The position numbers and the translations under genes were made by a program. A stretch of DNA of 64,000 nt, taken from assembly GCA_028571685.1 (NCBI GenBank), contig CM053148.1, forward strand, positions 89,984,001-90,048,000. The letters run 5' to 3'. The DNA comes from Heterohyrax brucei (Eukaryota > Chordata > Mammalia > Hyracoidea > Procaviidae). The notes under the pieces are model-generated. The model was not told where the DNA came from. It did not search any database and worked only from the letters and a program-made list of their open reading frames with translations. How positions within the stretch are numbered: the stretch's first letter is position 1; each line of letters opens with the position of its first letter. Positions 1-11,442 of this stretch are shown here, one piece after another.

Positions 1-56
1 CCCAAGGTAATCTATACCAAGTCAGAGACATAAACAGGAAATTATAATGTAATCTT

Positions 57-600
57 AGTATGGATTGAATTGTGTCTCATGTGTTGTAAATCCTAAACTG
101 CATACATGTGAAGGGAGAAAGATGTGACAGTCTGCTCCTGTAATCGACCGCCTCAGTAACTCTGTGGGGACAGTTCTATTATGTTGTATGTCTCAGAATC
201 CACTCCAGAGCCGTGAGTTTCGTTTTGAATTTTAGATACTGTGATTCAAATCCTATTCAGGAATAGGATTTCTTTGTTATATTAAGAGGCCTTATCAGTG
301 TAGGGTGTGTTTAAACCAGTTACCAATGAGATGTAAAAGAGCAGAGTAGGCATAGAGAAGACAGTAGAGGTGGAGGAAATAGATGTCACGTCACATGAAG
401 ATAACCAACAAGCCAAGCGAGATATAGAAGCTGAAGAGACAGCCACCCTCCCCGGAGACAACAGAGGAAGAATGGCCTCTGGGAGAGCTGGAGCCCTGAA
501 GGAGGACTTCCAGGCTCCTAAGCTCTAAGAAAATGAGTTCACTGGTCACAGCCACCCAGTGTCAGTATTTCTGTTACAGCAGCACTAGGTAACTAAGACA
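57..600 (+). mobile_element. MaLR/ERVL-type solo LTR, sense
   Basis: The left edge reads like ATGGATTGAATTGTGTCTC and the right edge ends in GCACTAGGTAACTAAGACA, the usual two ends of MLT1/MST-like LTRs read in sense. It is full length for the family (about 500 bp) but diverged. No internal retroviral coding region lies on either side, so it is a solo LTR. A stretch around 150-215 resembles a short AfroSINE piece. Three other LTRs here (37771, 41041, 60198) look like the same lineage. Confidence 0.75.
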
Positions 601-822
601 AGTGTGTCAGGTTAACAGTACAAATGCTGGAAACTAGAAGAGGAAGACCTCGTGCTAGAGGGAGAATGGATCCTGCTTATGAACGACAGGAGAACTGGCT
701 GTCGCAGGAATGTTTATATCATGTGTGGGGCTTTGTAGCTGATAACCGCAACCTCTCTGTAACTGACAGAAGTTGATGACCCTTGAAATTAAACTATCAA
801 AATAGATCTTTTCTATACATAG

Positions 823-980
823 GGAAAACCTGGTGGCATAGTGGGCTAAGGGCTACATCTGCTAACTAAAAGGTCAGCGGTTCAAATCCGTCAGGTGCTC
901 CTTGGAAACTCTATGGGACAATTCTACTCTGACTTGTAGGGTCACTACGAGTCGGACCAGAGTCAATGGCAGTAGTTTCT
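823..980 (+). mobile_element. AfroSINE (tRNA-derived SINE), near full length
   Basis: Head AAACCTGGTGGCATAGTGG (A-box region), B-box GGTTCAAATCC at about 879, then CTTGGAAACTCTATGGGAC and the 3' block GTCACTACGAGTCGGACC. These are the conserved blocks of the standard ~160-bp AfroSINE, in order. A T-rich tail and an AT/TG microsatellite follow directly. Confidence 0.93.
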
Positions 981-1002
981 TTCTTTCTTTTTGGTATATA
1001 AA

Positions 1003-1062
1003 TATATATATGTGTGTGCATATACGTGTATACATATATATATACACACATAACACACGTAC
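1003..1062. repeat. TA/TG-rich alternating microsatellite
   Basis: An imperfect TATATG/TGTGTGCA/TATACAC run just after the tail of the 823-980 SINE. It probably expanded from that tail. Alternating purine/pyrimidine sequence. Confidence 0.8.
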
Positions 1063-1194
1063 ATACTTAACAACTGTGGCTCACTTACTTTCCAAATACA
1101 TATTTGGATCTCTTTTCACATTTACATATTTTCCTTATTTACTGAGGCTCTCTGTTTTTTCAAAATGAATATTTAAACATTTTTTATATTGTAG

Positions 1195-1318
1195 ATTTGA
1201 CCTGGTGGATTTTCTCCTGCTTTCAAAATGTATGAGTGAAGGACTTTTCAAATGCAACACCGGATTTACCTTACTGGGGCTGTTTGGGATTGCACCCACA
1301 ACAAGTGACGTAATCAAG
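1195..1318 (+). CDS. Candidate internal coding exon (unidentified)
   Basis: A 124-bp interval has an acceptor-like TTTTTTATATTGTAG in front and a strong donor-like AAG|GTATGTG behind. Read with one leading base left over from the previous exon, it gives 41 open codons and ends in phase 0. The peptide is leucine-rich and hydrophobic in the middle (TLLGLFGIAPTTSDVIK near the end), which could be part of a membrane segment. I cannot name the protein. No neighbouring exon is visible within several kb, and both strands are open here, so chance is a real alternative. It is the best host-coding candidate in the window. Confidence 0.3.
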
Positions 1319-1439
1319 GTATGTGAACCTGTTAAAGCCCTGATTCTGACCGGAAGGCAGCGCTTTTCATTTTATCGCATGGTAGATTTTCAGTAAACCA
1401 CAATTTTTTTCTTTTTTAATTTTCTGAGACTCTTAGTTA

Positions 1440-3265
1440 AAAAAAAAAAAAAAAAAAAGACTATATTGGGGGAATTCAACTTCACGGATCCCATCAACAC
1501 CAAGTTGAACTCGAAATACCTTAAAATATCAGCCTAGGAGTCATGCATAGAGCATTCAGTATGAAAATTGGATGAACTCTCAAGAATTGTCAACCCAAAA
1601 GGAACCAACTGGAGAAATGATGCATATATCCAGTCCCCTGAGGTAGTGGTTGTTCAAGTTTGCACTCCCTTTTCCCTCGGCTTCTGTACCTGTAGATGCT
1701 TCCTCTACAATCTAATGGAGACAGGAGCTGAGGTGATTTTTTTTTTAACAGTCCATTTGGCACTTTGGAAAGTTTTATTTCAAGCCTGTGTCCCCAGCTC
1801 TTTGAGCAACTCCATGAACTATCGAAAACCAAACAACAGCAACGACAGCTACAGCAACAAACTTCCCTTCTGTTTAATCGTTAAAGAGTTGTATCTGTTT
1901 CCAATGAAATTAATTAGCTTGACCTGCGGCTGATTAAACCATAAACCTCTATGACACAGCAAGCATCTTTTTAAACTGTCATTACATTCAGAAGAGTATC
2001 AGATTAAGGGACTTCAGATGCCGCTACAAAAGATGTTCTAGTTGATGTTTTAGTGTATTAATTTTTTATTATTGCATAATAAATTGCCTGTAAGAGAATA
2101 TATATTTATAATTTGTCAGTTCCTGTGATTCAATAATCCAGGTTGGAGTAATTAAGTCTCCTCTTTCAGCAGTCTCTTGTGAGGCTATAATGAGGTGTCA
2201 GCCCAGCCTCTGCATTCTCACTCAAAGAACAACTTGCAGGAGAATCTATTTCCCAGTGCATCCAGTGATTGTTGTAATATTCATTTCCTTTCAGGCTCTT
2301 GGACTGAGGTCCCATGCTGTTCCTTGCTTTGTGGGCCTCCCCCACATGGCAGTTTTAGTCATGAAAGCAGACAAGTTGAGGAGGAAATTGAGAGGACAGG
2401 ACAGAAATAGTTTGGGGAACCTCATCTTGAAAGTGGCATCTCCCACACATTGATGTTTTCTGTCGCTTAGAATCAAGCTACACAAAGGTATTAACATCAG
2501 AAAGGAGACACATCTGTGTGTCCTCTTAGAAGCTGCCTACCACACTAGATATCAATCAGCCCACTGAAGATTCATTATTATGCTTAAGAAGGGATATCTT
2601 GAAAACAAATCCATATGTTCAAAGCCACAAAAAGTATAGACAAATTGCTCTAGCCATTACATTTGTAATAGTTACTCCCACAGCATTAGTTTGGGAGGAG
2701 ACTTTAACTTCAATTATTTATATCGATTCTGCAATTACAAATGAACAGCATTAAGAGCTATAGCATGACCCCTCCCTCTCCATCAAAAAAGAGAAAAATA
2801 GCAATTCTCTTCTAGGGAGAATAAGCTAGTTTACAGAATGAAACTTTAGATGACATCTACTGTTGGACTCTGAAATTACTGTTTCAGCTCTCAAACAGAG
2901 AAATGACTACTCTTTTGGGGACTATTGCAAATAATAATAGCCTCCATAATAGTTCACACTGTAAAAAGGAGATCAGAAGAAGAAAATATAAATAGAAGTT
3001 AGGAAACACTCTAGTCTGGTGAAATATTGGTTCACAAATTTATGTGAAATTTTATAAATTTCTATCTTCTTATCATTTACACTGAAACAGTTTTTTTTAA
3101 GCACTCATGATAAGTTAAATGCATAACCAGTATAATGTTTTAACTTCTTAAAAGACCAATCAGAATAGCTTACTGATCCACTGAAGCTAAGTCTATCAGC
3201 AGCAGTAGTAAGGAAGAGCATCAACTTGGTAATACTACGTGATAAAAGGAAAACAAAAAATAAAC
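1440..3265. other. Unassigned DNA
   Basis: Begins with a run of about 19 A at 1440-1458. No gene was found. The part at 2290-2460 (TGTGGGCCTCCCCCACATGG) resembles a piece of an ancient interspersed repeat that I cannot assign. The rest is AT-rich sequence with short chance frames. Confidence 0.5.
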
Positions 3266-3269
3266 AAAA

Positions 3270-3412
3270 GCCAAACCCAGTGTCATCAAGTCAATGCTGA
3301 CTCATAGTGACATTATTGGACAGAGTAGAAATGGTTCCGGGAGTTTCCAAAGAGCACCAGGCAGATTTGAACTGCTGACATTTTTGATACCAGCCATAGC
3401 ACTTAAGGTACA
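3270..3412 (-). mobile_element. AfroSINE, antisense
   Basis: Reads in antisense: CATCAAGTCAATGCTGACTC (3' tail), then CAGAGTAGAAATGG, AGTTTCCAAAGAGCACC, CAGATTTGAACTGCTG (B-box side) and CATAGCACTTAAGG. The head is eroded. A long-form copy in the opposite direction follows 28 bp downstream, making an inverted pair. Confidence 0.85.
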
Positions 3413-3440
3413 GCAAATACTAAGTAGTCGTGTTATTAGC

Positions 3441-3622
3441 CCTGGTTTCTCAATAGTCTGAGCCACTGGCTGCTAACTGAAAGGTCACCCTGCAGGAGAC
3501 AAAACCTGGTGCTTTAGTTCTGTAAATATTTCAGCCTAGGAAACCCTATTGAGAAGTTCAACTCTTATCTTGCAGAGTCTTTCTTTATGAGATGGAATTG
3601 ACTCTATAGCGCAGAAAAAAAA
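3441..3622 (+). mobile_element. Long-form AfroSINE, diverged
   Basis: Blocks in order: AGCCCTGGTTTCTCAATAG head, GGCTGCTAACTGAAAGGTCA, an extra block TAAATATTTCAGCCTAGGAA found only in the longer class, then AACCCTATTGAGAAGTTC and a GAGATGGAATTGACTC tail. It is more decayed than the standard copies. Confidence 0.7.
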
Positions 3623-4005
3623 AGTATAATTAGTAATGAGGAGTGTTTCTACCAAAATTACAGTTTTGAAAATCTGATTGATAGGAAGAGCTTCTTATTC
3701 CTAGGAGGAGAAAATAGCCTCAGATTTTAAGTGATCGTGAGAGGAAATAAGACTTGAACTCAGTACTTTAGTCACCACTATGCTTCGAATGATCTCTGAG
3801 TGAGAGTTTCAAGGGACTTCATTGGAGCAAGCCATTTCTGAGGAAAGAGTATTGAACCTCATTGGTGGTGGGACTCAGCTGGTTCTTGGTGGGACTTCCA
3901 GAAATGCTAAATGTGGATCCCCAAAAGATCACAGGAATAACCTGTTATTAATGTAATGGAGCACTTACAAAATACTACTGTACGTCACCAGTTTGATACA
4001 GTCTT

Positions 4006-4364
4006 AGCTGTTGTTGTGTTCTCAGGTACCGTAGAGTCAGTTCCAACTCAGGGCAACCCTGTGAACAACAAAACGAAACACTGCCTCGTCTTGTGCCATG
4101 TCCACAATTATTTTTATGCTTAAGCCCATTTTTGAGGCCACTGTGTCAATCCATCCTGTTGAGAGTCTTCCTCTTTTTTGCTGATGCTCCACTCTACCAA
4201 GCACGATGTCCTTCTCCAAGGGCCGATCCTTCCTGCCAACATGTCCAAGGTATGTAAGATGCAGTCTTGCCATCTTTGCTTCCAAGGAGCACCCTGGTTG
4301 TACTTCTTCTAGAAAAGATCTGTTTGTTCTTTCAGTGGTCCACAATACATTCAACATTCTTCTC
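4006..4364 (-). mobile_element. RTE LINE, 3' end (5'-truncated), antisense
   Basis: Minus-strand frame 4037-4357 is open for 106 codons and encodes the C-terminal end of the RTE polyprotein. It includes RLHLTYLGHVGRKD, GRLSTGWIDTVASKMG and FRFVVHRVALSWN, all matched by degraded equivalents at 15.7-15.9 kb and 49.4-49.6 kb. The 3' end lies at about 4006. The 5' end is cut just before the head of the next SINE. No catalytic residues remain. Confidence 0.9.
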
Positions 4365-4525
4365 CAACCCTGATAGTGTAATGGTTAAGTGCCACATCTG
4401 CTAATCAAAAGGTTGGCAGTGGAATCCACTAGGTGCTCTGGGAAACTCAATGGAGCATTTCTACTCTGTCCTATAGTGTTTCTATGGGTTGGAATTGACT
4501 CAGTAGCAGTGGGTGTTTTCGGTAG
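4365..4525 (+). mobile_element. AfroSINE, sense
   Basis: Head AACCCTGATAGTGTAATGG, ATCTGCTAATCAAAAGGTTG, GGGAAACTCAATGGAGC, then TTTCTATGGGTTGGAATTGA and GACTCAGTAGCAGTGGG. It abuts the RTE fragment on its left and another SINE on its right. Confidence 0.92.
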
Positions 4526-4534
4526 TAGTGCTTT

Positions 4535-4712
4535 GGAACATGGTAGGATAGTGGTTAAAAGCTTGTCTGCTAATCAAATGACTAACTGTTTGAATCCACT
4601 GGCCATTCCTTGGAAACAGTATGTGGAAATTTGGCTTTGTTCTATAGGGTCTCTGTGAGTTGGAATTGACCTGAAGGAAATGGGTTTAGTTTTTTTCTTT
4701 TTTTGGTTTTAT
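4535..4712 (+). mobile_element. AfroSINE, sense (tandem neighbour)
   Basis: GGAACATGGTAGGATAGTGG head, TCTGCTAATCAAATGAC, CCTTGGAAACAGTATG, GTCTCTGTGAGTTGGAATTG, and a tail ending in a T/C-rich run. It is head-to-tail with the preceding copy. Confidence 0.9.
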
Positions 4713-6027
4713 AATGTCTCAAAAGGTTATGGCCGGGAGCATTTACTAAATGGTTTTTTCGGGTTTTTTTTTTTTTTTTTTTTTTTTTCTGTATCTGAGA
4801 TTGGGGAACTTAGGGTCACCCTCACAAGGAGTTTGTGATATACTATTTGACAACTGAGAGATGCAGTGAGGTCTTGAAGTAAAGTGTAAAAACATTAACA
4901 GCAATGAGGGTATTTCAAAAGTGAATGGGTTGGGGGGAAAAATAAAGGGTTCATCCAGTTAAGCATTTCATTTTCCCTGAGCAAGAGGCTGTTGGTTAAG
5001 ATAACCAATCCATGTTATAAGGAGGAGGTTCTTTGCACAGTGTGTTGCTCAGCTAAATCTATGTCTGGGATGTTCCCAGCAAATAATGAAATTATTTACT
5101 GATTTACAAATTTGCTTTCTTGAACTGGAATTTCCAGGAACAATTAGTACAGATGTAAGCACCTTAAATCTTAGTCCTGATAATCACACTATGCATCTGC
5201 AGGACTTTTCCTACCTCAGTAATAATATTTCGCATATTTTTCAACACAGAAAAATTTAGATTGACAGAGGTTTAGTAAGCTCTACTGAGGAGTGTAGTTT
5301 AAGACCAAAGGAAGAAAGACGGCTAAAAAAAAATGAAGTTTTAATTACTGCTTGCAGAAAGATCATTCTGAAAGTGAGGCTGTTCCTGCCTGCTGGCAAT
5401 GAGAAGATATTTTATATATTACAGGCACATAAGAAATGGAACAGAAGAAGAGGCATGTGAGTTTATGGAGGTGGGTTCCACCCAGAGATTAAGGAACAAC
5501 TCTTAGTTCTCAACACTATATGTCCTAAGGGTAAACACACAGGGATAAGTATATTTGGGGGTTGGAGTTGACCAATAAAATGAGCGCTTTAGGATCAACT
5601 CTTACAAGATTTTTGTAATATCAATTTTGCAAAACACATCTTAGCTGTTTACGGCATCCATTCTGAAACTACTAACAAGGGGCAGAATCTGTACTGGAGT
5701 CCAAGATGATTTTTATTAAAAAAAAAGAAGATATTCTTAAGTATACCGATTTTAAGGATCATGCTTTCCTGCACATCGTTTTATTAGAGCTTTAGTTGTT
5801 CAACGTATTTAATGGATTCTTGATGTTTAACTCTTTGCTGTCCAGTTGATTGCACCTGTGCTGACTCCAGGTCTATCAGTATGTAATTCCCTCAGTGTAT
5901 TCAACAGCTGTGGGTACTTATAGATATACGACTCTCATCTGTTTTTTAGTGTATTCACTGTATAGCTTTTTAAATATTACAATGTGCCAAATGAGTGTTG
6001 GGTATAAAAACAACATAGACTTTCTCC
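4713..6027. other. Unassigned AT-rich DNA with a long poly-T
   Basis: Contains a T run of more than 20 bases at about 4766-4788, possibly the A-tail of an unrecognised antisense retroelement. Otherwise there is no gene, RNA gene or repeat I can name. Confidence 0.5.
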
Positions 6028-6210
6028 CCCCCCCCCCCCAAAAAAACCCCAAACAAACAAACTGCTTGCCATCAGGTCAATTCCATCTCATTGTTACCCA
6101 AAGGGATAAAGCAGAACTGTTTTATAGGGTTTCCAAGGAGCAGCTGGTGGGTTTGAACTGCCCACCTTTTGGTTAGCAATCTGGGCTCTTAACCACTGTA
6201 CCACTAAAGT
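6028..6210 (-). mobile_element. AfroSINE, antisense, with adjacent poly-C run
   Basis: A run of about 13 C then A (6028-6045) precedes the antisense tail TGCCATCAGGTCAATTCC. It continues with GTTTCCAAGGAGCAGCTGG, TTTGAACTGCCCACCTTTTG and the head complement CTTAACCACTGTACCACT. All blocks are present. Confidence 0.9.
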
Positions 6211-6232
6211 ATCTATTTTCATATACAACCAG

Positions 6233-6397
6233 AAACAAACACCAACCATTGCCATGGAGTCAATTCTGACTCATAGCAACCCTGTAGGACACAGTAGATT
6301 TGTCCCATAGAGTTCCCAAGGTGGGGCTGGTAGATTCAAATTGCCAGCCTTTTAGTTTGCAGCCCTATGTCTTAGCTACTGAACTACTAGGGTTCTA
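6233..6397 (-). mobile_element. AfroSINE, antisense
   Basis: CCATTGCCATGGAGTCAATT, ACTCATAGCAACCCTGTAGG, ATAGAGTTCCCAAGGTGG, AAATTGCCAGCCTTTTAG, ending in TGAACTACTAGGGTTC. It is in the same orientation as the copy 23 bp upstream. Confidence 0.92.
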
Positions 6398-6474
6398 TTT
6401 TCACAGTACTGTTAATGATGTATTGTTAGATTAAAAAATGGTATATGAAATTTGTATTTAAATATGTATGTTTC

Positions 6475-6640
6475 GATGATATATGCATGCCTGTGTAATA
6501 TACATACATGATGATACATACATACATATGTATATGTATATACATAAATACATGCATACATATATGAGGATATACGTGTGCATGTGTGATGTACATACAT
6601 GCATAGGTATACATGTATACATATATAACCTATATTTCAA
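6475..6640. repeat. TACATA/TATG microsatellite
   Basis: About 165 bp of imperfect TACATACATA, TATGTATA and TGCATG units, largely alternating purine/pyrimidine. Open frames here on both strands, rich in Tyr, Met, His, Cys and Ile, are artefacts of the repeat. Confidence 0.85.
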
Positions 6641-6682
6641 TAAACAGACTCAAAACTATGTTTTATTTCTGTGTACCAGCAA

Positions 6683-6848
6683 TGGAAAGCCTGGTTGCAC
6701 AGTAGTTAAGTGCTACAGCTGCTAACCAGAAGGCTGACAGTTCAAATCCACCAGGAGAATCCCTGGAAATTCTATGAGGCAGGTCTGTTCTACCTATAGA
6801 GTCGCTATGAGTCAGAATCAACTTGAGGCAGTGGGATTTGGGGGTTTG
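6683..6848 (+). mobile_element. AfroSINE, sense
   Basis: GGAAAGCCTGGTTGCACAGT head, CAGCTGCTAACCAGAAGGCT, CAGTTCAAATCCACCAGG (B-box), GTCGCTATGAGTCAGAATCA, tail GTGGGATTTGGGGGTTTGG. Well preserved. Confidence 0.93.
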
Positions 6849-8664
6849 GAGCATTGGAGAAATAAGAAACAGTGTTTCCTCTTTCATTTTCTCTATGTTG
6901 TATGTATGGATTGCTTGTATTTTTACAGTAAGCATGCATTCAGAGATTAAAAATAACATTAAATATCACTGAGCAAAGATCTTAATTGGCAAGTCAAGCC
7001 TTAACAAATGTGCCAGAAATCAGAATAAAACAGATGCTGATAGATGTAGCTCTAGTACTAGAGCTACTAGGCTGCTTTTTACTTAAATAGCTTTTAAATA
7101 GGACATTAAGTCATGACTTTTGAAGAGTCATTTACTTTTCTAGACTCAGTTTCTTCACCTGTAAAATAACACATTTGTTTATATCCTCCTAGCTCTATTG
7201 CCCTCTGATTCCAAGTAGTACGCATTTTGAATACTGATGTGGAAGAAGTGTGAACAGTAGCGAGGGTGTCAAAATATACTGATAACGGAATGGACACTCA
7301 TTAAAGTTTGGATGTAAAAGGAAGATATTTGAGATCTAAAAGTTTGCCCTCATTTTCCCCCAGGGAATAAAGTTCTCATTCCTGAATCCTCAACAGTGAA
7401 CCCAATAAAGTGATCCTCTCCAACAAAAATGACAGATATTGACAAGAGTTACTGAATCTTGCCTGTTTATCATAATTGAAGTAAAAAATAGGGAAAACAG
7501 ACAATCTCCCAGATGAGAAGCTCAACTTAAAACCTCAAACAGGTTTGTTCAATCCAGATTTTAAGAAATCCAGAAGTAGCATCACTGGGGGCATTGATTA
7601 GGTATGCACATCCCCAGATTCTCTCAAGATCTCTTAGAAACTAAAGGATGATCCCAATTATCTTCAATCAGAGTAAGTTGCTCAAGTTATTCTTCTGAGT
7701 GCTAACAGGTGAAAAGCAACAGAAATTAGTGGAAAGAACGCAACTAGTAACGACTACAAAATACGATGTATCGATTGCAGAGTTTACTATTTAGTTTGAG
7801 TTTCATTAATCTAACCCTTTATTCATTCATTCGCCCCCTCCTTATGCCAGACTCACCAAGACACACTTATTCTGCACCTGGATGACCACAGGTTCCAAGT
7901 TATGGTGAACTGATCTCTTTAGAAAGAATAAATTGATAACCTTAGAAAGAATACAGCAATAATGCCACGGCAGTAAATCTGTGAGAGAACATTTCTTGGG
8001 AAATGAAGAGGTAGCTATTAGGAAACTGTAACACAATGACAGTAGAAAAAGTGGGAGGACCACCTGTTTATGCATTCAACCAAACCCTAAGCTACACTCC
8101 TCTCCTCACAATTTGTCCCTTAGCAATCTGCTTAAAAGTACCAGAAACCACTGAAATTCATGGCTTTCTGGATATTAACCCCAAGGAGAGATATGGCTGC
8201 CCCACCACAATACATGAGGGAGTACTCAAGGATAAATTCTGCATCCCCAAATCCTCTACGTTCATCCCAAAGAAGGGATGACTTCTTGTCCCCTCAAGCA
8301 AAAATGACATGAACACAAATGCAAAGCTGAAAACAGCCTGGCTTTGGTTCAGAAGCCCACTCAAAGCAAAATGTTTCAAAAGATTCCATGTAGATAAACC
8401 CAGCCCACAATTTTAAGAGAAGAAATGAGTTCTGGAATATTTGTGAAGAAAAAGAAAAAAAAAAACAAAACAAAAAACTAAGAACACTGTTCTTTCACTG
8501 GAGTGAACCATACAGGGTTTATTAGAGCAATTATTCTATGTGTGTACAGGAAGAACTTTCTGTTTCTAAAAAAATACAAATGGCTCCACACCAGCTAGAA
8601 TTTAAATGGCTATATGGTTTCCCAGTAGTCTTATCCCAGAGGGGTCTGTAGTTTTATGATTACC
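6849..8664. other. Unassigned DNA (one MIR piece inside)
   Basis: No gene recognised. A moderate frame at 8036-8281 (81 codons) has no recognisable domain and no splice context that I trust. A MIR fragment is listed separately at 7122. Confidence 0.5.
7122..7205 (+). mobile_element. MIR SINE fragment
   Basis: GAGTCATTTACTTTTCTAGA followed by CTCAGTTTCTTCACCTGTAA matches the conserved central part of MIR, an old mammal-wide SINE. Both ends are eroded. Confidence 0.65.
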
Positions 8665-8826
8665 GGTCTCCACACTGGTGTAGTCATTAAGTGCTATGCC
8701 TGCTAACCAAAAGGCTGGCAGTTTGAATCCACCAAGTGCTCTTTGGAAATTCTATGGTGCATTTCTACTCTGTCCAATAGTGTCATTATGAGTGGGAATC
8801 AGCTTGATAACAATGTGTTTTTTTGA
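8665..8826 (+). mobile_element. AfroSINE, sense
   Basis: CACACTGGTGTAGTCATTAA head, GCCTGCTAACCAAAAGGCTG, TTTGAATCCACCAAGTGC, GTCATTATGAGTGGGAATCA, and a T7 tail. All blocks present. Confidence 0.92.
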
Positions 8827-10424
8827 TCTCCACATTATCTATTATCTATACCTGTTCTTGGATCCTCTGATGCTGGCCAATGACCTCTGGGAACATTTTT
8901 ATAAACTCGGAGGATTCTACAAATTCTTCTTCCCTACTTTCTCCTTTTAACTTTTGCAGTGTATTTTTGGTGAGGTCAATTTGTTATTTGTTTCACAAGT
9001 GTTTTCAATGCCATATGAAGTAGTGACTGTTACTTTATAAGGGCCACAAGCATGCTTAAAAATGTGAAGACATTTGCGAACTACTCACAGGCAAGAAGCA
9101 TTACCATGGTCCCTTCACAAGTTTTCTGGTGTCTCTTGGGATCTCATTCATGGAGGCTGCATTTTCCCTTTTTCTTTCCTGTGAAAATAGTGTCATACTG
9201 TATCAATTATAAATTCTTTTTGTTAAAGATTTAGCTTTTTTCAAATGTGCCATTTAGTTTTTGTGTCTTTGTTTGTTTTTTCCCTAATTTGCCAAAGTAA
9301 AAGCTGCTTGATAACATTGTCTCTGTCAATCAATAGCATTAGGGACGTTGTTCTCCGTATTAGTCATTCATTTGACCTGTCAAAATGGAAAATATGTGGG
9401 TAGCCACTTGAAAGTTCAAGCAAATTTAAATGAATTAAAGGTTCAAATAAGTAATTACTGTCATTGGATAAAAGGAGACTTAGGACTAACCCTGGCCACT
9501 CTGTCTATTTTATAGTCTCCAGTCAAAGTTAGGAGGTTGTATATCATTGCCACTCTTTAAAAAGCTGACACAGGCTTTAGTATGCTGACATTGAAACTAA
9601 TTTTACAAGATATTTTGAATGTAACTGAGTATGAGCCCTGAGGTCTAAAGACATCCTACTCCTTTTTATTCTAAGGACAAATCTCTGACAGGCTAAGTGC
9701 TCTAACTCTCTAACAGAGGCCTTCAAGAATACCTTCAAATACTGCTCGACATCCCCAGATGCTGGGATTAAAGAAAGATAAATTGTGGGTAAACACAAAG
9801 GGAGGGTAGCAAGAAAATCTATTTGTTTTCAAGGAATTGTAGTGTTGATTCGAATTTCATAAGATAGTAATCAAAAAGCACAAAGATAGAATTAAGCATA
9901 ACTGAAGAAATCAGTGACAAGCCCTAAAAGGTTTGACAGCTAAATATTAAAACTAAGAATACCACTGTAAAATCTAAGAAAAGTAGAAGTATATTTAGCC
10001 TAAGTAATGGCGTGTAATAGATAAACATACTTTTTATAACTATACTATCATCCTATTAGTTAATTGAGCATCTACTTAGTGCTGAGTAAGTGCTATTAAG
10101 ATAAATCACCCTAAACATTGCACAAGGTGATATACTCATTTTGTTTCCAGATCCAACAGGTGTAGCAAGGGTCTAAGACGCCAAAAGTGATGTGCTGAAA
10201 GTCAGATTCAGCTGGTTCCAAAGCATTTGTCTTTCTCAAATTTAATAGAGATTTTGATAGTCCTCCTTATTATGTTATCAATGTTTACTAAACATCCCTC
10301 TTAGGATTTATGTCAGTTAGATTTTACTGTGTCCCGAGATAGCCCTACCTTTAAAAAATCAGTGGCTTACCAAGATGTAGAAAGGGTCACACAACCCAGC
10401 GACTAGATCAGCATGAGATGAGAA
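8827..10424. other. Unassigned AT-rich DNA
   Basis: No gene is supported. TTGAGCATCTACTTAGTGCT at about 10066 looks like the antisense 3' end of a MIR. Nothing else is recognisable. Confidence 0.45.
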
Positions 10425-10931
10425 GAACTAGATGGTTCCTAGCCATCACCAGTAACTGCTGTGACAGAGAACAGTACAAAGAGTCCCAGACAAAGTCGGG
10501 GAGAAATGGGGTGCAGAACTTAAACCCTATTAAAAAGACCAGACTTCATGGTCTGACAAGACATGACCTCAGACTCTCTATTAGCTCAAAACTAAGAAAA
10601 CGATCCCGAAGGCAACTCTGCAGAAAAAGATTGCATTGAACTATAAGACATAAAATGATACTAGTGAAGAGTGTGCATCTTGTCTCAAGTAGACACATGA
10701 GACGAAGTGGGCAGCTTCTGTCCAGAAGCAAGATGAAGGAGACAGGGCAGGGGAGAGCAGCTGGGTAAATGGAGACTGGAAATCACAGGGCAGAAAGGAG
10801 GAGTGTGCTGCCCCAGTGGGGACAGAGCAGATAGCGTTACATAGCAGTGTGTGTGCAAGAGTTTATATGACAGACTGACTTGGATTGTAAATTTTCATTT
10901 AAAGCACAAAAAGTATTTAAAAAAAAAAAAA
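10425..10931 (+). mobile_element. L1 3'UTR (5'-truncated L1), sense
   Basis: CTAGCCATCACCAGTAACTG at about 10439 parallels CGGCCACCACCAGTGATAGC in the L1 at 50.85 kb. Next come AAAAGACCAGACTTCATGGT and GTCTGACAAGACATGACC, typical of afrotherian L1 3'UTRs, then a poly(A) at 10919-10931. No ORF2 sequence is retained. The open frames here are incidental. Confidence 0.8.
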
Positions 10932-11423
10932 TTCAGTGACTCCAAGTGATACTTTCTTCCCCCACCCCAACCCCTGATCATGTTTGCCTGGTCTCAGAAG
11001 AGTAGTCTAAATGGAGAAGAGTTCACTTCTGGGCCATCTGGGAAGGTGAGCCTCTCTCTCCATACAGTGTCTCCCTCACACTAAAAAGATTAGCTTGATT
11101 TGCTGCAAGGATGACAAAACGGTTTCTAGGAAAACGAGAGAACAAGTCCCACTAGGTATGTACTTTTCAAGTTTTTGCTCCTTTCCAGCTAGCTGAAGCA
11201 AACCACGTGACCAAGACCAGTTGCAAAATATGGAAAAATATATTCCTCCTATTGATGAGAAGTGCAGCAAAATAGTGCAGCCTTTTCCCTGATTTACCAC
11301 AGAAGCACTTATTTATCTTGTTGGTTTGCTGTGTATCTGTTGCCTGATTATACTACCAGAAAAAAAGAAAAGATAGTCATCAAATCTTCTTAAAGTCACA
11401 CTGATATTTTATAGCAGATCAGG
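10932..11423. other. Unassigned DNA
   Basis: Includes a small CCCCACCCC tract near 10960. No gene and no repeat that I can name. Confidence 0.45.
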
Positions 11424-11442
11424 ACCCAGAGAATAGGCAATC

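Noticed and set aside
823-900. tRNA gene
   Set aside because: A- and B-box-like blocks are present, but the sequence is the head of an AfroSINE. It cannot form a full tRNA cloverleaf and recurs more than 40 times.
6412-6725. Overlapping open frames on both strands rich in Tyr/Met/His/Cys/Ile
   Set aside because: They are translations of a TACATA/TATG microsatellite, not genes.
8036-8281. 81-codon plus-strand frame
   Set aside because: The overlapping minus frame is equally open; no known motif or splice context.
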